Origin: Planctomycetaceae bacterium
GTDB taxonomy: Bacteria; Planctomycetota; UBA1135; GCA-002686595
Length of the DNA: 64,000 nucleotides
Assembly (NCBI GenBank): GCA_016125265.1
Contig: WGMC01000023.1
Coordinates: 1 to 64,000 of the forward strand
Reading direction: 5' to 3'
In this document: piece by piece, positions 1 through 8,887 of the stretch
Layout: each line of letters begins with the position of its first letter
How positions within the stretch are numbered: the first letter of the stretch is position 1
Notes under the pieces: generated by a model
Seen by the model: only the letters and a program-made list of their open reading frames with translations
What the model was told of the DNA's origin: nothing
The model's database searches: none
Program-made: the position numbers and the translations under genes

Positions 1-9
1 ACCCCGGCC
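1..9. mobile_element. Probable extreme end of a third IS copy
   Basis: The first nine bases match the last bases of the IS copy ending near 15107, and the sequence that follows resembles what follows the IS copy ending near 7675. The simplest reading is that another copy of the same IS lies just outside the window and ends here. Nine bases are weak evidence alone; the shared downstream repeat strengthens it. Confidence 0.4.
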
Positions 10-140
10 GAGTTCGCCGAGGGGTGTGCGCCCTCCGGCTCCGCTACGCTCCACCTGCGGGCGCACACCCCCGCACCTGACCAACCCCAACAACCCGTTC
101 CACTCTCATAGCGACTGGACCAAGGATCGGGGTCACGTCA
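10..140. repeat. Dispersed imperfect repeat with strong hairpin, copy A
   Basis: This stretch aligns imperfectly with 7676-7805; both end in CACGTCA and both sit immediately beside an IS end. Copy A has a perfect 13-bp inverted repeat (21-33 with 59-71) around a 25-base loop, while the left arm is degraded in the other copy. It could be part of the mobile unit, a terminator, or a preferred IS target. From 141 to 309 I see nothing beyond the end of the following minus-strand gene. Confidence 0.55.
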
Positions 141-309
141 CGGGAGCTAGACAGCGGTCAAAGCTCAGTCCGCCGGTTCTGCTGGGTGGTGACCTGCGCC
201 GGTGAAGCCGCGCTAGTCCTGCGGAGTTCCTAAAGCCGCCGTGTCAACTCGCCTGCAGATTTACGGATTGCGAGAGGGAACTGTTTCCGAGACGATCGTA
301 CCTCCGCGA

Positions 310-996
310 TCAAGGCTCGTGACGAGCAAGCCGGCGTTCAAGATCCAGGCTGTATCTCAAAAGGGACTCCCGGGGAACGAATGCGCTCTCTGCCAGATTG
401 CGGATCCTTTCGACCTGCTGACACTCTCCCAGATGAAGCTCAGCTTCGGAAGCCGCAGCTTCCAGCAGCTGCGAAGACTGCTTGATACGTCGAACGATCT
501 CATCTGCATGCTGCTTGGATAGTGGGGCGGGAGGCACAGGAGTGTACGAACCGGAGCCATGGCATTCCAACTTGATGGATGCGCGCCCCTCCTCGCCGTC
601 GCCTCCACGCGCCTGGACGCTGAAACCGCATCGCTCCAGAAAAGTGGCCACCGCCGGCTTCAAGAATGTGACGTGCTGCTGTCCCCTCCCCTCCGCAGAA
701 ATGTGGGGCAACACAAAGTTGGTCAATAGGTCCTTCATTATGCCCGCACGACGATGTGCCCGAACAGTCATGCCGTGAAGATCCGCGGCACCCAAGTCGT
801 GCACGCTCGCAATACATTCCCTTCCGCAAAATCGCAGAAAGACCCGACTCGGAAACATGTGCGCAGACCCGTCAAGCTTCGCTGGCCAGTAAACGGCCCG
901 GCCGTACTGTTCAGAGATCTGCCTGAACTGCAGTCGCTCGGTGTGACATCCCGCACTCACCTGGCCCATGAGTCGCCTTAACTCCTCGTTGGTCAT
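310..996 (-). CDS. GNAT-like N-acetyltransferase, last gene of the type III RM operon
   Basis: This 228-residue protein looks like a divergent GNAT fold. An acetyl-CoA-binding-loop-like segment (VRAHRRAGIMKDLL) is followed about 45 residues later by FLERCGF, resembling the end of the GNAT core. About 90 C-terminal residues are helical and charged and have no recognised domain. The ATG at 996 is preceded by a good GGAGGAG ribosome site. The gene starts 56 bases after the stop of res on the same strand, so it is probably co-transcribed with the restriction genes. The substrate is unknown. It could be a modification or accessory enzyme of the defence operon, or a passenger. The fold assignment is moderate because the motif is not canonical. 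Confidence 0.6.
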   Translation of the reverse strand: MTNEELRRLMGQVSAGCHTERLQFRQISEQYGRAVYWPAKLDGSAHMFPSRVFLRFCGRECIASVHDLGAADLHGMTVRAHRRAGIMKDLLTNFVLPHISAEGRGQQHVTFLKPAVATFLERCGFSVQARGGDGEEGRASIKLECHGSGSYTPVPPAPLSKQHADEIVRRIKQSSQLLEAAASEAELHLGECQQVERIRNLAESAFVPRESLLRYSLDLERRLARHEP

Positions 997-1052
997 CTAA
1001 AGGTACTCCTCCGCGCCTAACTCGACTCTCCAGCCGTCGCCGCAACCACCGA

Positions 1053-4031
1053 CTAAACTTGGTCCGCCGTCACCACGACGTCAAATGGGACATTGATCGC
1101 CTCGAAGTGCTTTTTGCCGCATCGCACCTTGTCGGCCTCCGAAGTGCGAAGCTTAAGGAAATCTCGTGTACTTTTGGTCTCACGGACCATGTAGAGCGCG
1201 GTTCCGTCATGCTTGAGGATCGCCCAATCGGGATTGTAGTTTCCAACCGGCGTGTCGATCACGAACCACCCAGGCAGCTTCACGAACAGCTTGATATCTT
1301 CACGGTCGTCGAGCTTTTTGGCGAACTCCCGCTCGACCTCCGAATCATGCACGACGTACTCGTACACCGATTTGTCCACACGAAGCGCGTCGAGATAGTT
1401 GATCAGCTCCTCGTTCTTGAAGAGCACCATCTCCCACACTGCGTCGGCCCCCTCCCCCGGGATACGTTCGTACTTGATTCCGTCCACGAGCAGACGATGT
1501 AGTTCGTGTTTCAGGGTCGCCGCGACCTGATCCAGGAACCGCTGCGGGTTCACGAACGCCTCGGCGAGTCGAGCTGATTCAGTTAAAATGCGGACAAGTG
1601 TCGATCGCGTCAGCTCGGTTTCGTTCTGGAGGTAGGCGAGGATGTCAGGGAGCCCACGCACGCCGTAAGCCGTTTCCTCCTCCGCCACACTCGTGGCGAT
1701 CGCACTCACGCCGCCCTTACCGATGAGGACCTGGCCGGATGCGACGCGAATCCGGGGCGCTTGGATACGCTCCATCTGGCTGATGGCGCTCACGGCCCGC
1801 CGCACGAGCGCATCAGTCTCGAACTCCACGCGAAACGTCGTCCGCGGGCTGATCCGCTCCCACAGGGCCTGAAACTCGGGGCGGAGCACGACCTCCTTCT
1901 TGAGTCGGTTCGCGCCCTGGTCGCGCTCGCGGTGGATGTGCCGCTCGATCTGGTACGAGGCGAGGAGGTCAACGACCGCTGGCGCGAGGTCGCGTTCCGA
2001 CTCTGGCAGATCGAGCGCAAACCCCTTGCGCCTTGGCTCGAAGGCAGGCTGGATCTTACCCTCGGCGTCGAGCATGCCCTGCGCCACGAGGCACGCCCGG
2101 ATCGCGGCCGCAGCCTCGCGCCCGATCGACTCCAGGGCGCCATCGACGACGCGCGTCAGCTTGACCAGCGCCGTGAACGGAACCCGGCCGAATGTCACGC
2201 CGCAATCTTCCTCGTACTCCGTCTGGAGGGCGCGCGCGAAGTCTTCATAGCTCTCGTTCGCCATGACGTAGAGCCGGTTGACCGACTCGTCGAAGACCCG
2301 CGCGCCGCTCTGGTCCACCGGCAGCCGCAGGCCACGCCCGATCTCCTGGCGCTTCTTGACTGCGCTGCGCGTCTCGTTCAATGTGCAGATCTGGAAGACG
2401 TTGGGGTTGTCCCAGCCCTCGCGTAGCGCGGAGTGACTAAAGACGAAGCGCAGCGGCTCGTCCTGTGAGAGCAGCCGCTCTTTGTCCTTCATGATAAGGT
2501 TGTAGACATCTTCGTCGGCCTGCGTGTCGCCGCGGGTGTCTCTAACGAGCCCCTTCTTGTCCTGGGCGAAGTAACCATTGTGGATTGGTTCCACGGGATC
2601 CGAGAGCCAGGTCAGCTCGCAATAGCGCGGGTCCTTCGCCAGTTCCGCGAGCGCTTCCTCGAAGGCCTCGGCGAACTTCCCCTTACGCGGCCGTCCGTCG
2701 GCCCCATAGTCCCGATAGTTACCTACCCTATCGATGAAAAACAGCGAGAGCACCTTGATGCCGCGCGCCCGGAGCTGCAGCTCCTTCTCAAGGTGCCGCT
2801 TGACGGTGTGCTTGATCTGGACCCGCCAAACATCCGCGCGCAGGCCGCCGACCTCCTCGCCCAGGCGCAACGTCCTACCGTTTGCAAAGCGCACGCGTTC
2901 CGTGCCTGGCTCCGCGTCGATCTCCGCGACCTCAAAGCCGTCGCGATAGCACGCGCGCTCACCGGATAGCAGGAAGAGATCCGTGCCCTGCTTCACCGTA
3001 ACCAACTTCTCCTTTGGCCCCGAGGCCGCCTGGGCTTGAATGCGGAGCTTGGCCGTAATGCCCTTCTTGTAGTCGATCCGCTCCACGCGTACGAAGGCTT
3101 CGTTGACCGCGCCCTCGGGCGTTGCGCTGGCCACGACGATCTGCTTGACGAGCTTAAGCTCGAAAGCACGCACCGGGTCGAGGCGGTAGACCAGGTTGTA
3201 GGAGTTGCGATGCGTCGCCGAGTATCGCAACGTGCACAAGGGGTTCAGGGCCTTGATCGCCTCCTGCGCCTTCTCGGTCGAGTCGACGCTCTGCGGCTCG
3301 TCGATGATCACGATCGGGCGTGCCGCCTGGGCGAACTCAATCGGCTGTCGACCCGAAAGGCGGTCACTCTCCTTGTAGATGACGTTGCTTTTCTGCTCCT
3401 CCTCGCTGCCGGCGAAATTTTTCCGGAACGCGTCAATGTTGATCACCATCACCTGCAAGGCATTGCTGGTGGCGAACTGCCGCAGCCGGTGAACCCGCTT
3501 GCCGTCGTAGACGAAGTGCTCAAACGGCAGATTGTCGTAGAGCGCCTGGAAGTGCTCGGCCGTGATCTCTATGTTCTTGAGCACCCCTTCGCGAATCGCC
3601 ACGCTGGGCACCACAATAACGAACCTCAGAAAGCCGTAGCGGCGCGAGAGCTCGAAGATGGTACGCAGGTAGACGTACGTCTTGCCCGTGCCAGTTTCCA
3701 TCTCCACCGAGAAGTGCGGGCAGACACGATGTCGGCCAGCCGGTGCGTCGAAGACTTCCCACCCCTCCGGCGTCGCCGCGGGGTCAGGCACCTCGATGTC
3801 GTTGCGTTCCTGGATGCCGCGCAGATTCTCCCGTAGCTTGTCCTCGCCGAGAAGGAGGCGGTTGCCCAGGCCGAGTTCGTTCCGCTGCTGCCCCGCGAAC
3901 AACGTGGTCAAGTCGCCCATTCGAATCACCGAGTAATCGGGAGCGCCCTGCGGCTGTCCATCGAAGAGGTCGGCTATCGCAGCCACGGCGTCGAGCTGGA
4001 ACGCCTGATGGGGATCGAACTGGAGCTTCAT
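1053..4031 (-). CDS. res: Type III restriction endonuclease, Res subunit
   Basis: This 992-residue protein is the helicase-nuclease subunit of a type III restriction system; in the family it translocates or diffuses on DNA by ATP hydrolysis and cuts with Mod bound. Visible motifs are Walker A METGTGKT (about 111-118), a DEAD-box-like IIDEPQ, the helicase motif VI-like EIGRGLRLP, and near the C-terminus a PD-(D/E)xK nuclease core, NPDW (about 933) followed by ETK (about 951). Length is normal. I chose the ATG at 4031 over an upstream start at 4091: it gives the usual N-terminus MKLQFDP and a 4-base ATGA overlap with the preceding gene, implying coupled translation. The protein looks intact although its Mod partner is broken, so activity against unmodified DNA is doubtful unless Mod is supplied elsewhere. 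Confidence 0.93.
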   Translation of the reverse strand: MKLQFDPHQAFQLDAVAAIADLFDGQPQGAPDYSVIRMGDLTTLFAGQQRNELGLGNRLLLGEDKLRENLRGIQERNDIEVPDPAATPEGWEVFDAPAGRHRVCPHFSVEMETGTGKTYVYLRTIFELSRRYGFLRFVIVVPSVAIREGVLKNIEITAEHFQALYDNLPFEHFVYDGKRVHRLRQFATSNALQVMVINIDAFRKNFAGSEEEQKSNVIYKESDRLSGRQPIEFAQAARPIVIIDEPQSVDSTEKAQEAIKALNPLCTLRYSATHRNSYNLVYRLDPVRAFELKLVKQIVVASATPEGAVNEAFVRVERIDYKKGITAKLRIQAQAASGPKEKLVTVKQGTDLFLLSGERACYRDGFEVAEIDAEPGTERVRFANGRTLRLGEEVGGLRADVWRVQIKHTVKRHLEKELQLRARGIKVLSLFFIDRVGNYRDYGADGRPRKGKFAEAFEEALAELAKDPRYCELTWLSDPVEPIHNGYFAQDKKGLVRDTRGDTQADEDVYNLIMKDKERLLSQDEPLRFVFSHSALREGWDNPNVFQICTLNETRSAVKKRQEIGRGLRLPVDQSGARVFDESVNRLYVMANESYEDFARALQTEYEEDCGVTFGRVPFTALVKLTRVVDGALESIGREAAAAIRACLVAQGMLDAEGKIQPAFEPRRKGFALDLPESERDLAPAVVDLLASYQIERHIHRERDQGANRLKKEVVLRPEFQALWERISPRTTFRVEFETDALVRRAVSAISQMERIQAPRIRVASGQVLIGKGGVSAIATSVAEEETAYGVRGLPDILAYLQNETELTRSTLVRILTESARLAEAFVNPQRFLDQVAATLKHELHRLLVDGIKYERIPGEGADAVWEMVLFKNEELINYLDALRVDKSVYEYVVHDSEVEREFAKKLDDREDIKLFVKLPGWFVIDTPVGNYNPDWAILKHDGTALYMVRETKSTRDFLKLRTSEADKVRCGKKHFEAINVPFDVVVTADQV

Positions 4032-4777
4032 CGAGGGAACGCCCGGTAACTTGTAGCGGTCGGGAGTTCGACTTCTGGCATCTCGCCCCAAATGCGGCCC
4101 TCAAGCTTGCGACCGGTACGCTTCTTTCTGGTCCCACCCCACTGCTTGAAGAAGAACGGTACTTGAGCACGACTGCACTGATCCCTCAGGTCCACCACCC
4201 ATGCAGGATCCATAGGCCGCGCCCCTGGCCCCGACTCGCCGCCAACGATTACCCAATGGATCCCGGCGAGATCGAGGTCGGGCAGGGGTCCGAGCAGAGG
4301 CTCGAGCGACAGGAACTTGAGTCGTGCTCCCGACTCCCTCAGGCGATCGATGCGGCTCAGATACTGGGTGCTCTCAACGCTCACGCCCATCCAGACATTC
4401 GTCGGCCACGACAGCCGCGAGTTCAGCTCCGCTAGCCGCTCGGCGCGCTTGGTAAGGACCTGGAACCGGTGCCAGTGGGCCTGAGCCATCACGTGGAAAA
4501 CTCGCTGCACGTAGGCAAGCGGCACATCAACGTGAAACAAGTCACTCATCGAGTTCACGAAGATCGTCTGCGGCTGCTTCCACCGAAGCGGAAGGTCTAG
4601 CATGTGTGGCTGGAGCGTGAGTCCGAAGCCATTCTTGTAGTTCGCCTGCCCCATTGCCTGGAGTCGTTTCGCCATGCGCTCGGCGTAGCAGTGTTTACAG
4701 CCCGGGCTGACCTTGGTGCAGCCCGAGATTGGGTTCCAAGTAGCTTCGGTCCACTCAATGTCGGATCCCTGAGCCAT
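4028..4777 (-). CDS. DUF5131 (phage Gp37/Gp68 family) three-Cys-motif protein
   Basis: This 249-residue protein starts with the family signature [11 protein letters not shown] and has three cysteines, C20, C27 and C30 (CX6CX2C), the three-Cys motif suspected to hold a metal or Fe-S cluster and often compared with radical SAM proteins. It also has the family's NSMSDLFH and VGGESG segments and a C-terminal FKQWGG. These proteins are typically encoded next to TcmP, as here: its ATG overlaps the tcmP stop by one base (TAATG) and its own stop overlaps the res start (ATGA). Chemistry and biological role are not established to my knowledge. Being locked into the reading order of a type III RM operon suggests a joint role in defence or nucleic-acid modification. 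Confidence 0.88.
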   Translation of the reverse strand: MAQGSDIEWTEATWNPISGCTKVSPGCKHCYAERMAKRLQAMGQANYKNGFGLTLQPHMLDLPLRWKQPQTIFVNSMSDLFHVDVPLAYVQRVFHVMAQAHWHRFQVLTKRAERLAELNSRLSWPTNVWMGVSVESTQYLSRIDRLRESGARLKFLSLEPLLGPLPDLDLAGIHWVIVGGESGPGARPMDPAWVVDLRDQCSRAQVPFFFKQWGGTRKKRTGRKLEGRIWGEMPEVELPTATSYRAFPR

Positions 4778-5682
4778 TAGCGCACCTCGTTCAATAGATG
4801 GTCAGCAATCCGCAGCGCGATGTCTTTGCCCTTGCCATCATTTCCGACGGCAAAGCAGAGCAGGTAAAGCGGGACGTGCCGGGAGTTTCGCAACACCGCA
4901 GGTTGCAACGCCACCCCGGCGAAAATACTCTGCAGACGCTGGATAAAGTACCGCCCTATGGTCTCCATACTGGCTTTGACCACTCGCTCCTCCTCGGCAC
5001 CGAAGAGATTGGGCGTCGCCTTCACCTTGTAGAACTCGTCGAACCAGTCCTGCGTTCCGAGCAAGATGTCGAGGCGGCGCCGCCACGAATCGGGGATGTT
5101 TCCGGACCTGGTCAGCAGGCGGTTCACGCCGATGCCCAACGGGAAAAGGATCCAGAGGTCAATCGCCTTCGTGCGTGCAACGGCTTCGATCGTGGTCCAC
5201 TCCACCTGCATGCCGTAGGGATCTAGGAAAAGCACTGCGCGGCGGGCCCGCCAAGAGCCGGAGCATAGGGCTTGGATCCCCGAGTTCGCCTCACCCTGGC
5301 GAATGTCGATCGCATCCGCGAGCGGCGTGAACTCGGTCTTTAGCTTCTCCAGCTGGCCGCACCTCGCGGCGTCGCGTTCGATGAAGAGGTAACGATCAAA
5401 GCGAGGCTCCGTCGCGAGGGCACGGCGCGCTGAGCCATCGAGCAGGGCTTGCGGCTCGGGTCCCGCAAGATCAGGCAGCATCAGGTTACCCGAGTCGCCC
5501 TCGTCGTCGCGCCGTACCTCACGATAGCCGGTGCCGGCGAACGCGTCGATGTAGAGCTTCTCGAAGGTCGTCTTCTTCAACGCCGTCGTGTAGCCCCTCA
5601 AGTATTTCGCCAGCACATCGAGCTTGCGCTCGGTCCAGTCGCCGCCGAACTTGTGTCCTACCTCTCCATGTTTGGCGGTCAT
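4777..5682 (-). CDS. tcmP: Three-Cys-motif partner protein TcmP
   Basis: This 301-residue protein begins with the family pattern [18 protein letters not shown]. It has a methyltransferase-like Rossmann core: motif I IDAFAGTG (45-52) and a later LFLDPYG (151-157) resembling the catalytic loop of N-methyltransferases. It is the known genomic partner of the DUF5131 protein immediately downstream. Its ATG lies 9 bases after the mod stop. The family is named from comparative genomics and its substrate is not known; nucleic-acid methylation is an inference from the fold. Placement inside mod-res, rather than beside it, is the notable point. Confidence 0.87.
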   Translation of the reverse strand: MTAKHGEVGHKFGGDWTERKLDVLAKYLRGYTTALKKTTFEKLYIDAFAGTGYREVRRDDEGDSGNLMLPDLAGPEPQALLDGSARRALATEPRFDRYLFIERDAARCGQLEKLKTEFTPLADAIDIRQGEANSGIQALCSGSWRARRAVLFLDPYGMQVEWTTIEAVARTKAIDLWILFPLGIGVNRLLTRSGNIPDSWRRRLDILLGTQDWFDEFYKVKATPNLFGAEEERVVKASMETIGRYFIQRLQSIFAGVALQPAVLRNSRHVPLYLLCFAVGNDGKGKDIALRIADHLLNEVR

Positions 5683-5691
5683 CCTTGCACC

Positions 5692-6252
5692 TCACACCGT
5701 TCGGAAGCTGGTGACGCCCTTCGTCTTGAAGACCTGCACGGCATTGGCCTTCAGCTGATCGTTCTTGGCGAAGCCTTCGTCCAAGCAGACCACCCGTTCG
5801 GGCGCGCGCTCGGCCATGGCGCGGATTAGTTCAAGCGTGAGCGCCCGACTAAGGCAGACCAGAAGCGCACCACCGCCGACGCTGTGGACGGCCTTGCCAG
5901 CGAGCTCGACCCTCTCGACCGGCGTGGTGAGCGGCAAGCCGGTCTTGAGCAAGATCTCGTGGAGTAGGTCGTCCTCGGTGCGTCCTTGGCGGATGTGGTC
6001 CACGTGATCGAAGAGCTGGCGCGCGAGCCCCTCGGCGTCGTTAGCCTGTTCGGCGTCCCACGTGGTGAAGTTGGACTCGCTAAGTTTGAAGACGCGGAAG
6101 CCAAGGTCGGATTTGAATCCGCAGTCAAGCTCGAGCTTCGCCGAGTCCTCGTTCTTCAACTTCGTAATGACACGCCGTACGCGGTCGACCTGCACTAACG
6201 GTTGCTGGCCTCGGAGTTGGGGCGACATCGGGGAAGCCATCCGGGTGGGCAT
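5692..6252 (-). pseudogene. mod: 3' remnant of type III DNA methyltransferase (mod), truncated by IS
   Basis: From residue R40 of the open frame that opens at 6300, the protein matches the C-terminal end of type III Mod enzymes: RVRRVITKL, GFRVFKLSESNF, a TTPVE segment, GGGALLVCL, and a final PERVVCLDEGF through FRTV. About 165 native residues survive from a protein normally over 500 long; the catalytic DPPY and FxGxG motifs and the specificity region are missing. Upstream of about 6182 the frame continues into IS sequence, because the same bases occur at the start of the second IS copy (13607). A start within the IS (ATG at 6252) would give a chimeric protein, but it could not methylate DNA. 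The restriction system has therefore lost its modification subunit in this locus. Confidence 0.85.
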
Positions 6253-7675
6253 TATACTCTTTCGGCACACAAGTCGAGTTGACGTCCTCCGGCTAGGCAC
6301 GACGGTACCACGGACCGGCGGATCCGTGGGGCGGAGGGGGTGCGGGTCGGGGTTGCTCCGTCAGATCTGGAACTTGGCCTCGGGGCAGAGGCGGTGCGGG
6401 GGTGGCCAGGCGGCGCGGCGCAGTTCGCTGGCAGAGATGATCGTGGTGAAGATCTCGCGCAGCGTGAGCGGGCGGGTCGTGAGGCCGGCTGCCATCGCGG
6501 GGGTGCGGCGCTCGCGGCCTTGGCGCAGGGATTGGTGCGGGCGCGCGAAGTTGTAGTAGCAGCGGAGCAGCTCGAGTTGCGCTTCGAGGCTGGCCTCGGT
6601 TCGGCTCACGGCGTTGGTCCGGCGGTGCAGCGCGGCCAGGCTGCGGCGGAGGGTGAGGTTCAGGCGCTCGACGCACGAGGTGTTCACCACGTAGGAGAAG
6701 CTCGACGCCTTCAGCACCGCTTGCACGCGCGTTTGTGTGCCCGAGCGCAGGCGGATCGAGGAGGCGGCGATGCGGCGCTTGACGTAGCGCTTGACGACTT
6801 CGGCGTGCATGCACAGCGGTCCGAACACTCGATCGACGGCCTTGCGTGTGTACGGGTAGCCGTCCGAAATGATGAGGGGACGGGTGGTTCGCAGGCTGAG
6901 GCGGGATTGGATCTCGTTGAAGTGGAGGCGCACCTGGCGCAGCGAGCGGGTGCCCACCCGAAGGCCGAGCCACAGCCGCGACTCGACGTCCACCGACGTG
7001 TGGACCCACGTGGGACGCTCGAACTCGAAGGTGCGGGTGCGCAGCTCGTCCACTTGCAGTTCTGCGGCGGAGATGCCGCGGGCTCGCGTGGCAGAAAACG
7101 CCGCGGCGCGCGCGGCGCCCCGGTTGGTCCAGCGCGCCACGGTCGTCGCGCACACACCGGCGCAGCGTGCGATCGCGGCTTTGCTCATCCCCTCCAGCAC
7201 CAGCGCCATGACACGATCGAACGTGCTGGGCCGGTGGCGCATGCGGTGGTAGGGCGTGCCGGACGTTTGGGTGAACGTCCGTTTGCAATCGCCGCATCGA
7301 AAGCGCGGTCGCGCGCCCGTCCGTGTCTGGGCGACGGAGTGGCGGACGACGGAGCTCGACTGGGAACACAGGGGACAGGGCGGGGTAACCGGGCGGACTG
7401 GGCGCATCCCGGGAAGCTAACCCGCTCTGTTCGGGACGGGGGCTCGAGAGCATAAATTGCTGCCCGCACCGGACTTGTGGAGGCCGAGCAACGCTTCCGG
7501 CTCGCTCCGCCATGGGGTGCGTTTGCCGTCAACTTCCCATTGGATTCCGGTCCAAAGTCGGCACCGGCGTTTGCGGAGCCAATCGCATCTCCTACCGTCG
7601 CGGCCGAGCGGGCTCGAACGATCGCAAACGCCGTGGCCTGGCCAGTTGCCCTGTCGAGGCTTGGTCAGACTCCGG
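6182..7675. mobile_element. IS1-like insertion sequence, copy 1
   Basis: The roughly 1.49-kb unit is shared with 13607-15107 at very high identity from CGGTCGACCTGCAC on the left to CAGACTCCGG on the right. It encodes one transposase on the minus strand. The left edge falls inside mod. Inverted repeats are weak: GGTCGACC at the left and GGTC-T-GACC read inward from the right. I could not identify a target duplication. The right end abuts the hairpin repeat at 7676. Confidence 0.8.
6361..7407 (-). CDS. IS1-like DDE transposase, copy 1
   Basis: This 348-residue transposase has an N-terminal zinc ribbon (C11, C14, C38, C41), a helix-turn-helix around AAIARCAGVCATTVARW, and a DDE catalytic region: an aspartate in VHTSVDVESR, SDGYPYT, and a glutamate in NTSCVERLNLTLRRSL. 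The last segment plus the following YYNFARPHQSL resembles IS1-family transposases of the longer, single-frame type, which differ from classical IS1 with its frameshift. The frame is complete, so the element may be active. Family assignment within IS1 is from motif memory and could shift. Confidence 0.85.
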   Translation of the reverse strand: MRPVRPVTPPCPLCSQSSSVVRHSVAQTRTGARPRFRCGDCKRTFTQTSGTPYHRMRHRPSTFDRVMALVLEGMSKAAIARCAGVCATTVARWTNRGAARAAAFSATRARGISAAELQVDELRTRTFEFERPTWVHTSVDVESRLWLGLRVGTRSLRQVRLHFNEIQSRLSLRTTRPLIISDGYPYTRKAVDRVFGPLCMHAEVVKRYVKRRIAASSIRLRSGTQTRVQAVLKASSFSYVVNTSCVERLNLTLRRSLAALHRRTNAVSRTEASLEAQLELLRCYYNFARPHQSLRQGRERRTPAMAAGLTTRPLTLREIFTTIISASELRRAAWPPPHRLCPEAKFQI

Positions 7676-7805
7676 GCGAGGTCGCCGAGGGGATTGCACC
7701 CTCAGGCAGGGCTACCTCCCACCTGCGGGCGCACACCCCCTCAGCCACCGACCCCGCCAACCGTTGCACTGGCGTGGCGAGTGGACCACGGATCCGGACA
7801 CGTCA
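7676..7805. repeat. Dispersed imperfect repeat with hairpin, copy B
   Basis: This aligns with 10-140, sharing CGCCGAGGGG, CACCTGCGGGCGCACACCCC, a GTGGACCA-type segment and the final CACGTCA. The left arm of the hairpin is eroded here. It is missing after the second IS copy, where the fic gene begins at once. Nothing coding is seen between it and the end of abiEii at 7841. Confidence 0.5.
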
Positions 7806-7840
7806 ACGTCAACAAGTCGGTTGGGGCACAGACATGGCGG

Positions 7841-8884
7841 CTACAGCGAACACAAGGTGGCTTGCAACTCGTGCAGCTCCGCGAGCACTTCCGCGAAACG
7901 TGGAGCGGCGGGCTCGGTGAAGAGCATCGGCTCCATCCTCCCGTAGTCCGCTGCCAGCTCCCGCAGCACATCGCCCTCGGGTACCAAACGTATGCCGTTC
8001 TTGGGCGCGTCGCGGACGGCCGAGGTCTCCCCGTAGACGAACTTGTGATACGCGACCCGTTCGTAGAGGCCCCGGGAAACGGCCGCCATCGTGCTCGCGT
8101 CGCGGTTCATCATCGCGAGGTCGTACGCGTGGCGGGACGACTGGCTCTTGATGCTCCCCCTGTGGATTGCCGCGTGGAGGATCAGCGCCTTCTCCAGAAG
8201 AGTGCGTTCCGGTGCCTGGGCGACCACGTTGCACTCTGGCTGCTGGAACTCGGACTCGAACTCCTCGGCAGCGTACGAGCGGATGGCGGTGGTGCGGACA
8301 GGCTCGTGGTCGGAGCGCGCGCCTAGCTCCAGCTTCACCACCGACTGCACGTAGTCCTTTGCGCCGTACGCGTCCGCAGAGAGAGCGCGGGGGTATTCGA
8401 ACAGGATCGTCGGCTCCTCGGCACCGGGCTCCGGCGGATGCAGGACGAACTTCTCGCCGAGGGCTTCACGGAAGTTGCCCTCGATCAAAGGGAAGAGGGT
8501 GTCGGCGATGTACCCCTGCACCCGCAACTTCAGTGCCTCGACGGCTCTCTCGTACGCCTTCCTGGACGTTCCCGAAGCTGGATCGAGCTTGCCCAAGAGG
8601 CACTGGACTTCCTGCACAGCGGAGAGCCCAGGGATGTCCTCGCGCTCGATGCCCAGGTCGATGTCCTCGGAGAAGCGGTAGGTCAACCCGAAGCATTTGG
8701 AGAGCGACGTGCCTCCCTTGAAAAGCAGCCGAGGAACTTTCGGGATGGAGTGCAGGCGGCACAGGGTCCAGCACACCCAAAAGTCCTTCTCGACGATGCC
8801 CGCGTTGGCGAGGCGCCGTCGCGCGGCGGCCTCCTCGAACATCGCGGCCCGGTCGTCGGCCGGGAGCCGTGCAACGCCATCCAT
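7841..8884 (-). CDS. abiEii: AbiEii-type nucleotidyltransferase toxin
   Basis: This 347-residue protein is the toxin of a type IV AbiE toxin-antitoxin and abortive-infection module. The nucleotidyltransferase core is clear: KGGTSLSK (56-63) and the metal-binding EDIDL (D74 and D76), in the order expected for AbiEii/AbiGii proteins, which attach nucleotides to cellular targets (tRNA in the studied MenT relatives). It follows the antitoxin gene by 3 bases on the same strand and both are probably read from one promoter at 9672-9700. Length fits the family and no lesion is visible. Its role is probably phage-triggered growth arrest or island stabilisation. Confidence 0.88.
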   Translation of the reverse strand: MDGVARLPADDRAAMFEEAAARRRLANAGIVEKDFWVCWTLCRLHSIPKVPRLLFKGGTSLSKCFGLTYRFSEDIDLGIEREDIPGLSAVQEVQCLLGKLDPASGTSRKAYERAVEALKLRVQGYIADTLFPLIEGNFREALGEKFVLHPPEPGAEEPTILFEYPRALSADAYGAKDYVQSVVKLELGARSDHEPVRTTAIRSYAAEEFESEFQQPECNVVAQAPERTLLEKALILHAAIHRGSIKSQSSRHAYDLAMMNRDASTMAAVSRGLYERVAYHKFVYGETSAVRDAPKNGIRLVPEGDVLRELAADYGRMEPMLFTEPAAPRFAEVLAELHELQATLCSL

Positions 8885-8887
8885 AAC

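Noticed and set aside
21-71. Hairpin at the left edge as a CRISPR repeat or integron attC site
   Set aside because: There is only one strong hairpin with no regular spacer-repeat array, and the RYYYAAC/GTTRRRY arms of attC are not found.
1053-2426. Plus-strand open frames over the res gene
   Set aside because: They are shadows in the high-GC antisense frames; the minus-strand helicase motifs settle the coding strand.
6182-7675. Long perfect terminal inverted repeats of the IS
   Set aside because: The ends share only a short GGTC(T)GACC-like core. A similar AACGGTTG-type segment further out near 7760 is suggestive but imperfect, so no TIR is claimed.
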